NCBI RefSeq assembly: GCF_963169125.1
Contig: NC_084802.1
Span: 20,243,107-20,307,106, forward strand
Direction: 5' to 3'
DNA length: 64,000 bases
DNA from: Humulus lupulus
Lineage: Eukaryota > Streptophyta > Magnoliopsida > Rosales > Cannabaceae
The translations under genes and the position numbers were made by a program. Within the stretch, counting starts at the first letter, position 1. Every line of letters begins with the position of its first letter. Below are positions 22,540-34,500 of the stretch, piece after piece. The notes below the pieces were generated by a model. It had not been told where the DNA came from. It made no database searches and saw only the letters and a list, made by a program, of their open reading frames with translations.

Positions 22540-23290
22540 TATATAAAAATTGTGTTGATAATGAAATTTTTTGGTTTTAATAATTTTTTTTTTAATTTTA
22601 ACTGAATATTTAAAATATTTAACAAAATATACCTATAAAATTACTTAAAAATAGATATTTATTGATTATATTAATATAAATTCAAATATTATAAAATATC
22701 ATTATTATAATAATATTTAATAAAAAACTACATTTTTAATAAATTATATTGATATAAATTCAAATGTTATAAAATATCATTATTAAAACAATATATAATA
22801 CAAAACTAGATATTTAATAATTATATTAATATAAATCTATATGTTATAAAATATTATTATGAAAATAATATATAATTCTAATTTTTTACTAATTATATTA
22901 ATATGAATTCAAATATTATAAAATATTATTATTATAATAATATTTAACACAAGACTAAATATTTAATACTTATATTAATATAAATTTAAATATTATAAAA
23001 CATCATTATAACAATAGTATAAATACATAATCTTAATTTTTATTAAAAAATTATCATTTATATTTAAAAAAGTTACCATATTATATATATATATTTTAAA
23101 AACTATAAACAATGATTTTGTTTAATTTTGCTTTTAATATGTTTATGTGATTCTTTTATATATATTGTTTATTAATTTAAAATTTATATGACAATGATAT
23201 AAATTTAATAAAAATAATTAACAAATTCTATAAATAAAACTAAACAAATATGCAAGTTATTTGAATCTAGTATATAAATATATATATTAT
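22540..23290 (-). repeat. AT-rich repeat unit (hairpin-headed family), minus strand
   Basis: The reverse complement of the unit seen at 25290-25890. The head, at the right end, reads 'aaactaaacaaatatgcaag..gaatctagtatat'. An internal ~77 bp tandem array ('atattaatataaattcaaatattataaaatat') starts at about 22667, 22746, 22823, 22895 and 22972. Non-coding; class unknown. Confidence 0.6.
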
Positions 23291-24040
23291 ACCACTAATC
23301 TTAACATTGATTTATCATGCTGGTAGCTTTGGCCAAGAATTTGACATGTAATTATTGAATTTTATTCATTTATATAGTTATATGTATTTTCCTATTTTTC
23401 TTGTTTATTCTTCTCAATTTTAAAAAGGAAAAAAATACTTTAATTTAATTTCACAAATAGAGTTAATTGTTTTTCGATGTTAAAATTGATTATTAATGTT
23501 AATGTACAACGTAAAACATAACTAGCACGCTTCAAAGAATTTTTCTTGATATCGACTTAAAAATTATTTAGAAAGGTAACACAATTAGCAATAATCAATT
23601 ATATTAGGTTGGTCGAATTTTTCATTGTTTCTTCTTATTATAAGCCAAAAAAAAATTAATAATTTTAATGGTTGGCTACGAACAAGAACAACAATTAAAA
23701 AGTGGTTCACGCCACATTTTGGATATATATGGCAAATGGCATACTTTAATTTACGTATTTATATTCAAGAAAATGGTTTGGAATTTTCCAAGACAATTGA
23801 CATTTAGTGAAGCAAAAGGCACAAATTTAAGGACACAATATTCAACATTGTGATAATAATTTTATAAACCACAGTCCATTACGTTATTAGAATTAATCGA
23901 GCTACTAATAATGACAACTTAATAATTATGTATGTACTTCTTTAAAAAATAATAATTATGTATGTACTTACATTTAACTTTCTTTTTCTTTCTTTTAATT
24001 ATTTCATTCTATTACTAACTAATAACTCTCCTTAAAATTA
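23291..24040. other. AT-rich intergenic sequence
   Basis: Only short, overlapping frames without recognisable motifs (23625-23853). No feature supported. Confidence 0.5.
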
Positions 24041-24359
24041 AGATGTCAAAGATCATAGGGGTGTTCATCGGTTTACATCCAATGTTCTTAGGCCTCTCCG
24101 ATCCGATCTAATTATCCATTAGACCGATTTAATCGAATTAACTTGTTTCAACCAATTTGATATGATCTGATATAATTATCTATTATATTAGATCAGTTTT
24201 ATCTATTGGACGTGTCTCCCTACTTATGTATTGGATCAAATTGGATTCATTCAATATTTTGGAGCCTTTATTTAGTTGAATTTGTTCAAATAATTCATAA
24301 TATTATAAATAGAAATACTAATTTATTCAAATGATACAACACCATACAATCCTAGGGTT

Positions 24360-25015
24360 TATTGTCTTTAGGATGCTTATGTGAGACCGCATTGGCCTTG
24401 GAAGTCTCATTTTTGGACTCATTCACACTATTGTCTCTTATTCTTGATTCCTCTTCAATTCAAATATTTTTTTGGATCTCTTCGAAAGTGTAATCTTCAA
24501 TTTTGTGAAGGATTCTTTTCCGATATCCTTTCCAAGTTGATGGTAGTTTTGCAACTATGGCATCAACTTGAAGGCCTCCGGTGGCTCAATCTTAATAACT
24601 TTCAATTTGTTCACTATCACTTGCAACTCATAAATTTGAGGAATAAATGTTTTTCCATCAATGAAAGAAAATTCAAAATATTGAGAAATTAAGAACTTTC
24701 TTGTACCTTCTTTTTCGGCCTTGTACATGCTCTCCAAGGCATCACAAATCTTCTTCGCGGATTTGGTAGTGGTATAGAGTTCATAGAGCCTGTTCAATAG
24801 GGCATTGAGGATATGACCCCTACAGAGAGACGATTGTCCTCTTCTTTCTTCTTTCTATTCTCTACCATCTTGGGAGTATTTTTGTTGGATGACTCAGCTA
24901 GATGTGCCAAGGTTGACTCAAGAATGTAGGCTATCTTGAGTGTAGTCAAAAGAAATCTCACCTTGTCTTGCCACCTAGTGAAGTTGGATCCATCAAATAT
25001 TACCTAGGAAGACTA
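24360..25015 (-). pseudogene. gag: Ty1/copia Gag (UBN2-type) relic
   Basis: Reading from 25015 down: FDGSNFTRWQDKVRFLLTTLK, then LAHLAESS, then NRLYELYTTTKSAKKICDALE, KFLISQYFEFSF, VDAIVAKLPSTWKGYRKRIL and EDYTFEEIQK. This is the copia capsid domain in its usual order. The frame is broken by shifts and a stop after IQKNI. No zinc knuckle, protease or RT follows on the minus strand, and no LTR is visible nearby, so it is an orphan fragment. Confidence 0.82.
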
Positions 25016-25062
25016 TGAAGAATACTATAAGATAGCTCATCATAGACAATCTGTCCAACCAA

Positions 25063-25070
25063 AATTTGAA
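25063..25070. repeat. Possible 8 bp duplication (left) of a MITE
   Basis: AATTTGAA here against AATTTGGA at 25243-25250, one mismatch. Confidence 0.5.
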
Positions 25071-25242
25071 GAGTAATGATATGTGGGCCAAAATTATGCA
25101 CCAAAACATTACACAAACTAACTATACAGTTTCATTAAACCAATCAAATTTATTTCAATCATGATCCACTATTTTAAAAAATAGTGCCACATCAGTTGGT
25201 GTAATGTTTTGATGTATAATTTTAGTGCACATACCATTATTC
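25071..25242. mobile_element. hAT-like MITE, 172 bp
   Basis: Ends GAGTAATGATATGTG and (reverse complement) GAATAATGGTATGTG. Inverted similarity extends ~40 bp through 'aaaattat.ca.caaaacattacac'. An 8 bp flanking duplication with one mismatch suggests hAT; the length excludes coding capacity. Confidence 0.7.
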
Positions 25243-25289
25243 AATTTGGAATTATTGCTAAACTGACAGAAGCTTTGTACAAGATTATA

Positions 25290-25890
25290 TATATTAGATA
25301 CAAGCAACGTGCAATGCACGTTTGCTTGGTTTTATTTATTATATTTATTAAATTTGTTCATTATCATATAAATTTCAAATAAATAAACAATATTATATAT
25401 AAAAGAATGACATAAACATATTAAATGAAAAATTAAACCAAATATTGTTTATGATTTTTTAAAATATATATAATATAATAACATTTATAAACATAAATAA
25501 AAAATAGGATTATATATTATTATTATTATTATCATAATAATATTTTATAATATTTAAATTTATATTAATATAGTTGTTAAATATCTAGTCTTCTATTATA
25601 TATTATTATAATAATGATATTTTATAACATTTGAATTTGAATTTAAATTAATATTAATATTAATATAATTATTATATATAGTTTTATTATAAATATTATT
25701 ATAATAATGATATTTTATAATATTTGAATTTATATTAATATAATTGATAAATATATATTTTTAAGTTAGTTTTAAAGGTACATTCTATTAAATATTTATA
25801 ATATTTCGTTAAAGTTAACAAAACAAACAGTTAAAACTAAGAATTTCCGTTATCTACACACTTTTTATACGGAAGAGATATATACTTATA
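25290..25890 (+). repeat. AT-rich repeat unit (hairpin-headed family)
   Basis: The head is the near-palindrome CAAGCAACGTGCAATGCACG followed by tttgcttggttttattta. Then come 'aataaacaatattatatataaaagaatgac', internal tandem ~77 bp AT repeats (25530-25760), and the tail 'gttaaaactaag..tccgttatctacacactttttatac'. It matches 60494-61080 and, in reverse, 22540-23290. No terminal inverted repeats or coding capacity. Confidence 0.65.
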
Positions 25891-26159
25891 ACTAATCTTA
25901 CCAAAAAAATACATTTATATAATATTTAGTGTTACTTTTTAAATATATATTATCTATAACAAACAAAAGTCAATTTTTTTTAGAAGAAAACAAAAATAAT
26001 AACAAAAACACTTAACCGGTCTAGCTTTTACATTAATCAAGTAGTTAATTTTAATTATATTAAAAAAAATTCAGATTACCTTTTATTTTTGGATTTTTTT
26101 TTACAGTTAGGTTGGTCTGGGTTAAACAATAATTCAATTAAACAATAATGATCTAAAAG
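25891..26159. other. AT-rich spacer
   Basis: No gene or clear repeat between two repeat units. Confidence 0.4.
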
Positions 26160-27657
26160 TATATATCTCTTCTATATAATAAGTGTATAGATAACAAAAA
26201 TTATTGGTTTTAAGAGTTTTTTATTTTTTAATGTTAACTTTAATGAAATATTCTTATATTTAATAGAATATTCTTATATTTAACAATAGTTTGTAAACAC
26301 TTAAACTTAAATAAAATAAATAATTAAAAAAATTAAAATATGATATTTTTGAGATATTTTACAATATAATTATTTAAAAATAATAAATAATTAAACAAAT
26401 TAAAATATGACATTTTTGAGATATTTTACAATAATAATTATTTTAAAATAATAAATAATTAAACAAACTAAAATATGATATTTTTGATATATTTTACAAT
26501 GATAACTATTTAAAAATAATAAATCATACATTTTATAACTTAAATAAAATTTAATTAAACTTAAATTCACTTATTAGAATAATATCATATTAAACATATA
26601 ATATAATCTACTATGAATTACCAACAAATTACTTTTTTTTAAAAACTAGCAAGAAACTTAAATTTAAAATCCATGTATAATATCTAATATTACATTAAAC
26701 ATATAATATATAAGCTCTTGTTGTCACTCCCAAATTCAAAAACTATAATAAACATAAACTTAAATAAAAATAAATAGATTATTTAATTAAAATAGGATAT
26801 TTATTTGAAATTTATTTGAAATAAAAATAATTAATAAATTCTATAAATAAAACTAAGCAAACGTCCATATTTCACGTTGCTTGTATCTAGTATATATATA
26901 TATATACTAGATACAAGCAACGTGCGAAATGCACATTTACTTAGTTTTATTTAATTATTTTTATTAAATTTATAGTAATGTCATATAAATTTTAAATAAA
27001 TATCATATTTTAATTAAATAATTTATTTACTTTTGCTTAATTTTATGTTTGTTCTAGTTTTTGAATTTAGGAGTGACAACATGATCTTATATATTATATG
27101 TTTAATATAATATTAAATATTATACGTGGATTTTAAATTTAAGTTTCTTGCAAGTTTTTTTAAAAAAAAAATTTGTTGCTAATTGACAGTAGATTATATT
27201 ATATGTTTAACATGATACTATTCTAATAAGTGAGTTTAAGCTTAATTAAATTTTATTTAAGTTATAAAACGTGTGATTTTATTATTTTTAAATAATTATT
27301 ATTGTAAAATATCTCAAAAATATCATATTTTAATTTGTTTAATTATTTATTATTTTTAAATAATTATTATTGTAAAATATCTCAAAAGTATCCTATTTTA
27401 ATTTGTTTAATTATTTGTTATTTTTAAATAATTATCATTTTAAAATATCTAAAAAATATCCTATTTTAATTTTTTCAATTATTTATTTTATTTTATTTAA
27501 GTTTAAGTATTTACAAACTACCTTTATATATAAGAATATTTTGTTAAATATAAGAATATTCCGTTAAAGTTAACATTAAAAAAATAAAAAACCGTTAAAA
27601 CCAAGAATTTGCGTTATCTACACATTTTTTATAAAAAAGATATATATATATATATAA
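26160..27657. repeat. Large head-to-head inverted repeat (foldback)
   Basis: Left arm 26160-26898 is the imperfect reverse complement of right arm 26899-27657. Both are versions of the hairpin-headed AT-rich unit, with the tail 'cgttatctacac' outermost. The centre is a perfect 52 bp palindrome (26873-26924) with no spacer. Each arm contains a ~68 bp direct repeat ('aaaatatctcaaaa' at 27306, 27374 and 27442 in the right arm). Confidence 0.75.
26873..26924. repeat. Perfect 52 bp palindrome
   Basis: CACGTTGCTTGTATCTAG, then alternating TA, then CTAGATACAAGCAACGTG. Every base pairs about the centre at 26898/26899. It is the junction of the two arms of the foldback. Confidence 0.9.
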
Positions 27658-27660
27658 CTC

Positions 27661-28451
27661 TGTAATACCCAGATTTCGAGCCATAGTAAATATGACCTCG
27701 AAAGCTGAGTTCGCAACAAATGGTCTCGTGAGGATTAGTGATCTAGGATTGTAAGTCGAGCCTGCAAAGTATGATGTATGATTTCGAAAGCGGTGATCTC
27801 GAAGTGACCTCGATCTCGAAAGGTAGCTCCGAGAACACTTTCATCTTCAGGAACTTCGGAGCATGGTTCTTGAGCTCGATATCCCATCTCGAAAGAAACG
27901 TTAGCTCGGCAGATGTCAGTGGCTCGCACAATGACATGAGACCAGAAATGCTGGAGACTTGAAGATACGCCATAACCACCTTGAGTATCTACAAGTGTAA
28001 TAACTATGAGATGTAGTCCTCATTAGTTGATGTAAATCCCCAAGAATTGTGGGATATTATTTAATACAGTTATACGCCCCCTGATCTTTGGGGGACGTTT
28101 CCTTTAATATCTGATTATTGGCATTTAAAGCCATTTATTTGTATTCACAAAAGAGTAACTACCCAAAATATGTGGGATAGTATTCTGGATCCTTCTCTAT
28201 AAATAGAGAAGGCATGCACCATTGTAAAGGGGGAAAAATCCTAATCCTTGAGAGAAAACTCTGGAGAATTCTTGCTAAAGAATTGTTTAGAGATAATCTT
28301 GAGATTAATAACAGAGACTCATGGACTAGGCAGATTTAACTGCTGAACCACGTAAAAAACCGTGTTTGATTCGTTTGTTTATTTTTGGCCATTGTCTTAA
28401 ATTGTTTACGTGCTCTATTCTTTTATCTGTTGACGAAAAACGGCGTCAACA
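27661..28451 (+). repeat. Copy A 5' LTR, 791 bp
   Basis: TGTAATACCC ... CGGCGTCAACA. It aligns with the 3' LTR at 59691-60493: shared 'cagatttcgag' at the start, 'ctataaatagaga' promoter, 'gcaggttt/gcagattt aactgctgaaccacgtaaaaaa', and 'gttgac.aaaa.cggcgtcaaca' at the end. The two are clearly diverged, so they probably come from different insertions. Confidence 0.9.
28198..28205 (+). promoter_or_regulatory. TATA box of copy A LTR
   Basis: TATAAATA in 'tctctataaatagagaagg'. The same sequence occurs at 60242-60249 in copy B's LTR. Transcription would be expected to start some 30 bp downstream, in the LTR R region. Confidence 0.75.
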
Positions 28452-28473
28452 GTTTGGTGCTTTCATTGAGAGC
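28452..28473 (+). other. Candidate primer-binding site of copy A
   Basis: 'gtttggtgctttcattgagag' follows the LTR end directly, and the same sequence follows the LTR of the minus-strand fragment ending at 19953. Position fits a primer-binding site; I cannot name the tRNA. Confidence 0.45.
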
Positions 28474-28499
28474 CTTAAGCATTCATCCCTGAGAGATTC

Positions 28500-30638
28500 A
28501 TGGCTGCAAACAATCAGAACACTCCTGAAGAAAATTACCCAAGGCGTCCCGGAAAACAACCAATGGAGAACCCGGACGCTGATGAAAGGAGTGGGTCCTC
28601 CGATTCCCGGGGGCCACCTCCACAACCAAGGGATGAGGACATGTACTATAACCCTGAACGTTATGTCCCTATTGTAGAATTGGAGAATCGGCAACTGAAA
28701 CAGTTGTTGGCAGAAGCCAACAAACGTAACGAGGAGTTGACTAGGATAGCCGCAGAGGCGCAGGTGGCTCAGCCCCCGCCTCCGCGCGAAGACCAAGTCC
28801 CTCCTCCAAGGGACGTGCACGTTCCTCCCGGGAGGCCCCGTGGACGTCCACGAAAAAATGCTGCCACAAGGAGGCCGGCACAACCTCCAACACCAGCAGA
28901 GCCATCCGCCCCTTCTAGGCCTCAGAGGAGTACCCGGGCTCGGGTCCCGCCTAATACACCTGCGGAAGCACCTGCAGGAACTGAGAATAACCGAGCTCCT
29001 ACCGAGGCTCGGACTCAGGTTCCTGGTAGTGCACCGAACGCAACTGGCCCATGTCGGGAAAATTTTGGGCCCTCTAGGCCGAAGCAAGGAAGACAACCAC
29101 TGTCACCTATATGGTTCCCACTGTCTCCCATAAGATATCCTTCACCTCCCCGTAGAAACGCTCAACCTGTTCAAAATCAGGGTCAAGGGCGTACGGGGGA
29201 TAGGCAAGGACACAGGGAGACTTTCCCGGAGCGGAGAGGCGCACAATCTGAGAGAAGTCAGACGTCCCGGTCTCGCACTGCGGAGACAAGGCGACATAGA
29301 AAGGATTCACCACGAAATGACCGATCAATAAGTTTCACCAGTGACGAGTCCTGAGAAATCAGGTCCGTCAGTAAACGCGACCGAGGTCGTAAAAATATTG
29401 GAAGCCGCAAGACCCATCCCGACCTGCGGAATCATCTGAATCAGAGCAGGGGGAAGGGAGATCAGACGAATCCGGACCTAAGGAATCACCTAAATGGGCG
29501 TAGAGATCCCTCACGGAGACGCGAGCCTGGGATCGCGATTAATGATCGGCAATTCCAGACACCGCCTAAGGACCCAGTCCAAGAAAGGATTGATCAGCTC
29601 GAAAAAGCCTTTAGGCTTTTGAAGAATGAACGAGGGAACGGTCGATATGAGGACTCTGATGAGGAGCTCGAGCCGTTTGCTCCCAATATTTCTAACACTC
29701 AGTTCCCTCAAGGGTTCCGGATTCCTCACGTCCCAGCGTTTGAAGGAAAAACCGACCCATGCAGCCACCTGAGTACATTCAACACTATCATGAGAGCTAG
29801 TAACGTGGGTTACGAGCTCAGATGCATGTTGTTTCCGACATCATTGGCCGGACCTGCCAAGAGCTGGTTCGAGAAGTACAAGAGACATTCTATAACTTCG
29901 TGGGATCAATTGTCTAGAGACTTCAAGAAGCAGTTCCGAGCTATGATGGGAGTCAGACCCGAAGCATCCACTTTGACTAACGTCCGACAACAACCGGGCG
30001 AAACACTGAAGAGCTACCTGACAAGATTTAATCTAGAGGTCGCCCGAGCTCGTGACGTGGATGACAGTGGGCACTTGATGGCCATCCGAGCTGGTGTTTT
30101 ACCCGGGAGTGCCCTTTGGGATGACATGCAAGGGAAACCGGTGAGGTCAATAACCGAGTTTAACAGACGGGCGCAGAGATTTGTCAATGTAGAGGAGGCG
30201 AGGTCAACACTCAAGGCGACCTCGCAGACCGAAACTACAATGATAAACATTAACTCCGCCTCAACCTCGGCTGACCCAGCAGCTCCACAGCCTACCTCGG
30301 AGAATCCCTCCAAGAGGAAAAAGAGCGAGGGAAATAACCCCAAGGCTGATGAAGGAAAGAAGAAAAAAGGAGAAAGGTATTTCTCCGTATATAAAGTGCA
30401 CACCGAGCTCAACGAGTCTCGGGAAAACATATACCTGGCTAATGAAAACCAGGTCCCCTTCAGGCGTCCGGACCCTATGAGGAATCAAAAGTCCAAGAGG
30501 GATTCCAGCAAGTATTGTCGATTTCATAGGGACACCGGACACACAACTGATGAGTGCCGACAGCTGAAGGACGAGATCGAAGGGTTGATCTCGAGAGGTT
30601 ATTTCCGGCAGTATGTCAAAAACCAGAATACTGGATAG
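28500..30638 (+). pseudogene. gag: Copy A Gag
   Basis: From the ATG at 28500, one frame to TAG 30636-30638 with one internal TGA (29352-29354). Residues 1-285 are Pro/Arg/Gln-rich and probably disordered, with a short coiled segment (YVPIVELENRQLKQLLAEANK). A capsid domain follows after residue ~395: DPCSHLSTFNTIMRASN, SWFEKYKRHSITSWDQL, LKSYLTRFNLEVAR. At the end is a variant knuckle, CRFHRDTGHTTDEC, where the second cysteine of CCHC is His. The TGA falls between the disordered and capsid parts. Frame and start are supported by copy B over the shared part. Confidence 0.88.
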
Positions 30639-31565
30639 GCTACTGCCAGCCAGAGAGTAGCCGCGCTTCCAGCAGCACAGAATAATAACTCCCGATCTCG
30701 GGATGAAGATAGGCCTCCGCCGATAGATGGAGAGGACGTAATAACCATCTCGGGAGGACCTCATCTCGCAGGAGGGGGCAGAAATGCTCAAAAGCGATAT
30801 GTGAATGAGCTGAAGACAGGGGACGGGTCTCCTTATGAACCCGAACCAAGGGCACCAGAAAGCCAAAGGGCTGAAACTCAGCCTATAACCTTCACCGAGG
30901 AGGATGCCTCCCATGTCCAGTTCCCTCATCATGATCCACTTGTCATCACCCTACAGCTTGCCAACAAAAGAGTGCGCCGAGTTCTCATAGACAATGGGAG
31001 CTCAGTTAACATTCTTTATAAAGCAACACTAGAAAAAATGGGACTCTCCCTTCGCGACCTGAAGGCTTGTGCAACCACGTTGTACGGCTTTTCTGGAGAA
31101 GGAACCGCCTGTATGGGGTCCATCGAACTCCCTGTAACCTTGGGAGACTATCCAGTCTCGGTGACCAAGATGATGGAGTTCGTGATAGTAGAGTTACCAT
31201 TTGCCTACAATGTATTGCTCGGAAGACCCGCCCTGGTCGGGCTGGGGGCAGTTTCATCTGTAAGGCATCTAGCCCTTAAGTTCCCAACTCCAAGCGGAGT
31301 CGGAACATTGAAAGGAGATCAATTGGCAGGAAGGGAGTGCTACAGCATTTCCTTAAGGGGAAAGAAACAAACGAGCGCGCAAGCGCTCGTTGTCATACAT
31401 AATAAAGATGGGACAGTTTTAGAAATTGATGAGGAGATCTATCCGAGGATTGAGGAGAAGGTTGACCTCCAACCTTTGGAAGAGCTCGAAGAGGTTCAGC
31501 TCGAGGAAGCTGATCCCTCAAAGAAAGTGAAGGTCGGGAAACACCTCCAAGACGAATCAAAATAG
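30639..31565 (+). pseudogene. pro: Copy A protease region, ending at the shared TAG
   Basis: Same frame as gag, after the TAG at 30636. An aspartic-protease fold is indicated by VLIDNGSSVNILY (D-N-G-S in place of the common D-S/T-G), GFSGEG, and NVLLGRPAL near the end of the fold. A charged tail (EEIYPRIEEKVDLQPLEELEE) leads to TAG at 31563-31565, followed by CAA TTA. Copy B has the same stop and context. The protease would cleave the polyprotein. Confidence 0.85.
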
Positions 31566-31571
31566 CAATTA
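31563..31571 (+). promoter_or_regulatory. Candidate stop-codon readthrough site (TAG CAA TTA), copy A
   Basis: In-frame TAG between protease and reverse transcriptase, followed by CAA TTA. This equals the UAG-CAR-YYA context known from tobamovirus-type readthrough. The downstream RT frame is the same as the upstream frame. Copy B has the same nine bases at 41761-41769. Confidence 0.6.
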
Positions 31572-34500
31572 ATTTGCTTTCTGAAGAAAAACCAGGATGT
31601 CTTCGCGTGGTCACACTCTGACATGGTGGGAATAAGCCCTAATGTAGCGAGCCACGCATTGAATATAGACAAGAGCTTTCCCCCGAAGCAGCAAAAGCAA
31701 AGGCAGCTGGATGAAGACAGAAAGAAAGCACTAAAGGAGGAGGTGGACAGGCTGAAAGCAAATAATTTCATAAGGGACGCTTTTTACCCGGACTGGGTGG
31801 CCAATCCAGTGTTAGTCCCGAAACCCAATGGGACGTGGAGAACGTGCATTGACTACTCAGACCTCAACAAGGCCTGCCCGAAATACTGTTTTCCCCTGCC
31901 GAGAATTGACCAGCTCGTAGACGCCACGGCGGGGCATGGTCTGATGTCGTTCATGGATGCTTATTCTGGATATAACCAGATTCCCATGCATGCCCCCGAC
32001 CAAGAGCATACGAGCTTCATCACAGATAAAGGGATCTACTGCTACAATGTCATGCCATTCGGACTCAAGAATGCTGGAGCCACGTACCAGCGGCTCGTAA
32101 ACATGATGTTCTCAAAGCAAATAGGGAACAACATGGAAGTTTATGTTGATGACATGCTTGTAAAGTCTTGACTTAACAAAAACCATGTTGATGACCTCGA
32201 AGAGTGCTTTGGCGTGCTCAGAAAGTACAACATGAAGTTGAATCCTCAGAAGTGCACTTTTGGGGTGTCTTCAGGGAAATTTCTGGGTTTCATTGTCAAC
32301 TCTCGTGGAATCGAGGCTAATCCCGATAAAATAAAGGCCCTGATCGATATGCCTTCACCTCAGAAGCATAAAGATGTTCAAAGCTTGACTGGCAGGATGG
32401 CAGCTCTGGGCAGGTTCATTTCGAAGTCAACGGACCGCGGTCTCCCATTCTTCAACTTATTGAAAGGAAGTAAAAAGTTCGAATGGACAGATGAGTGCGA
32501 ACTAGCCTTTCAGGAGCTCAAAAGGCACTTAGCCGAACCACCCATCCTATCGAAGCCTGAGACGGGAGAAGTACTGTTCCTATACCTCTCAACAACTGAA
32601 CACGCGATAAGCGCGGTGCTAGTTCGAGAAGAAGAGAGAATACAGAAACCCGTCTACTACATCAGTAAAAGATTACTGGGGGCAGAGTCAAGATATCCAC
32701 TGATGGAGAAGCTCGCCCTCAGCCTAATCCACTCATCTCGCAAGCTCCGCCCTTACTTTCAAGCGCATCCTATCCATGTACTAACAGATCAACCACTAAG
32801 GCAAGTCTTGTCCAAACCAGAGGCGTCTGGTCGACTCCTTAAATGGGCTGTTGAGCTCGGACAGTTCGAGATCACCTACCATCCGAGAACAACCGTTAAG
32901 GCACAAGCGTTGGCGGATTTTATAGTGGAGTGCACCGGTACAGCCGACGACGAGGTAACAACCACGGCCCACGAGCTGTGGAAACTTTACGTCGACGGGT
33001 CGTCAAATGAAAATGGAGCAGGGGCAGGAGTTATTCTGATCACTCCTGCAGGGAGCAAATTTCACTCTGCTTTAAGGTTCGGCTTTAAAGCATCTAATAA
33101 TGAAGCTGAGTATGAGGCTTTACTTGCGGGACTGCGAATAGCAAAGGAGCTCAAGGCCAAAGCTATACATTGTTACAGCGACTCCCAGCTCGTGGTAAAT
33201 CAAATCTTGGGAGAATACCAGGCTCGTGGCACAAAAATGGCAGCTTATCTGGAGAAGGCAAAATCCGCATTGGAGTTTTTCGAGTTTTATGCGATCGAAC
33301 AAGTTCCCCGAGAACAAAACTCAAATGCAGATGCCTTAGCTCGGCTCGCCACTTCCGCCGAAAATGAGGAGCTGAATGTTGTACCCATAGAACACCTGTC
33401 AGCACCCAGCATTACTGAGCCAGACAAGGAAGATGTGTGTATGATCGAGACAGAACCGACCTGGATGAGCCCGATCGTTGAATACCTCGAAAATGGAATT
33501 CTTCCAAAAGATCGAAATCAGGCTCGGAAACTAATGTATCAACTTCCTCGTTACACCATCCTGGATGGAAGGCTATACAGAAGAGGGTATTCCATGCCAT
33601 TACTCAGATGTGTGACTCCCCCCGAAGCAAAGAAGATTATTGAAGAAATTCATGAAGGGTTCTGCGGAGATCATACCGGGGGGCATAGCCTATCCAAAAA
33701 GATTATACGCCAAGGATATTTCTGGCCAACCATTAAAACGGACTCTTTTGAGTACGTGAAAAAGTGCGACTAATGCCAGAGATTCGCCACGATACCCCGA
33801 GCTCCACCTTCCGAACTGACCATGTTGACATCCCCATGGCCTTTTGCAGTGTGGGGGATCGACCTCATAGGCTCGCTCCCAACTGGCAAAGGAGGAGTAA
33901 AGTATGCTGTGGTCGCGGTTGATTACTTCACAAAATGGACGGAGGCTGAACCATTGGCGACCATAACTTCGAAGAAGATCCTAGATTTCGTGATAAAGAA
34001 CATCGTGTGCCGATATGGAGTGCCAAGAAAGATTGTGTCTAACAACGGAACCCAGTTTGATTGCGACTTATTTACCAACTTTTGTAACATGAATGGTATA
34101 ATAAAGAGCTTTTCGTCAGTGGCTCACCCTCAGGCGAATGGTCAGGTCGAAGCCGTTAATAAAACTCTCAAAAGTTCTTTGAAGAAAAAGTTGGAAGAAG
34201 CAAAGGGACGATGGCCTGAGGAGTTACCTCAAGTCCTTTGGGGATATAGTACTACAGCTCGGACATCAACTGGACATACCCCATTTTCTCTAGCATACGG
34301 TTGCGAGACAATGTTGCCCATTGAGGTCGAAATTCCAACGATTCGAACTCAGATTTACAATCAGGATTCAAACCACGCTCAGCTCAAAGAAACCCTAGAC
34401 TTGATCGAAGAAAAAAGGGAAGAGGCTCAGCTAAGGAATGCTGCTTACCAGCAACGAACCACAAGATATTTCAATAAAAGGGTTCGAGATCAAAAGTTCG

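Noticed and set aside
23625..23853. Two overlapping ~60-codon frames
   Set aside because: AT-rich random sequence, no motif and no repeat counterpart.
24040..24360. 'aggggtgttcatcggttt' as a MITE end
   Set aside because: No matching inverted end found within a few hundred bases.
28446..31257. Minus-strand frames opposite copy A gag-protease
   Set aside because: High GC and codon bias of gag leave the other strand open; no recognisable domains.
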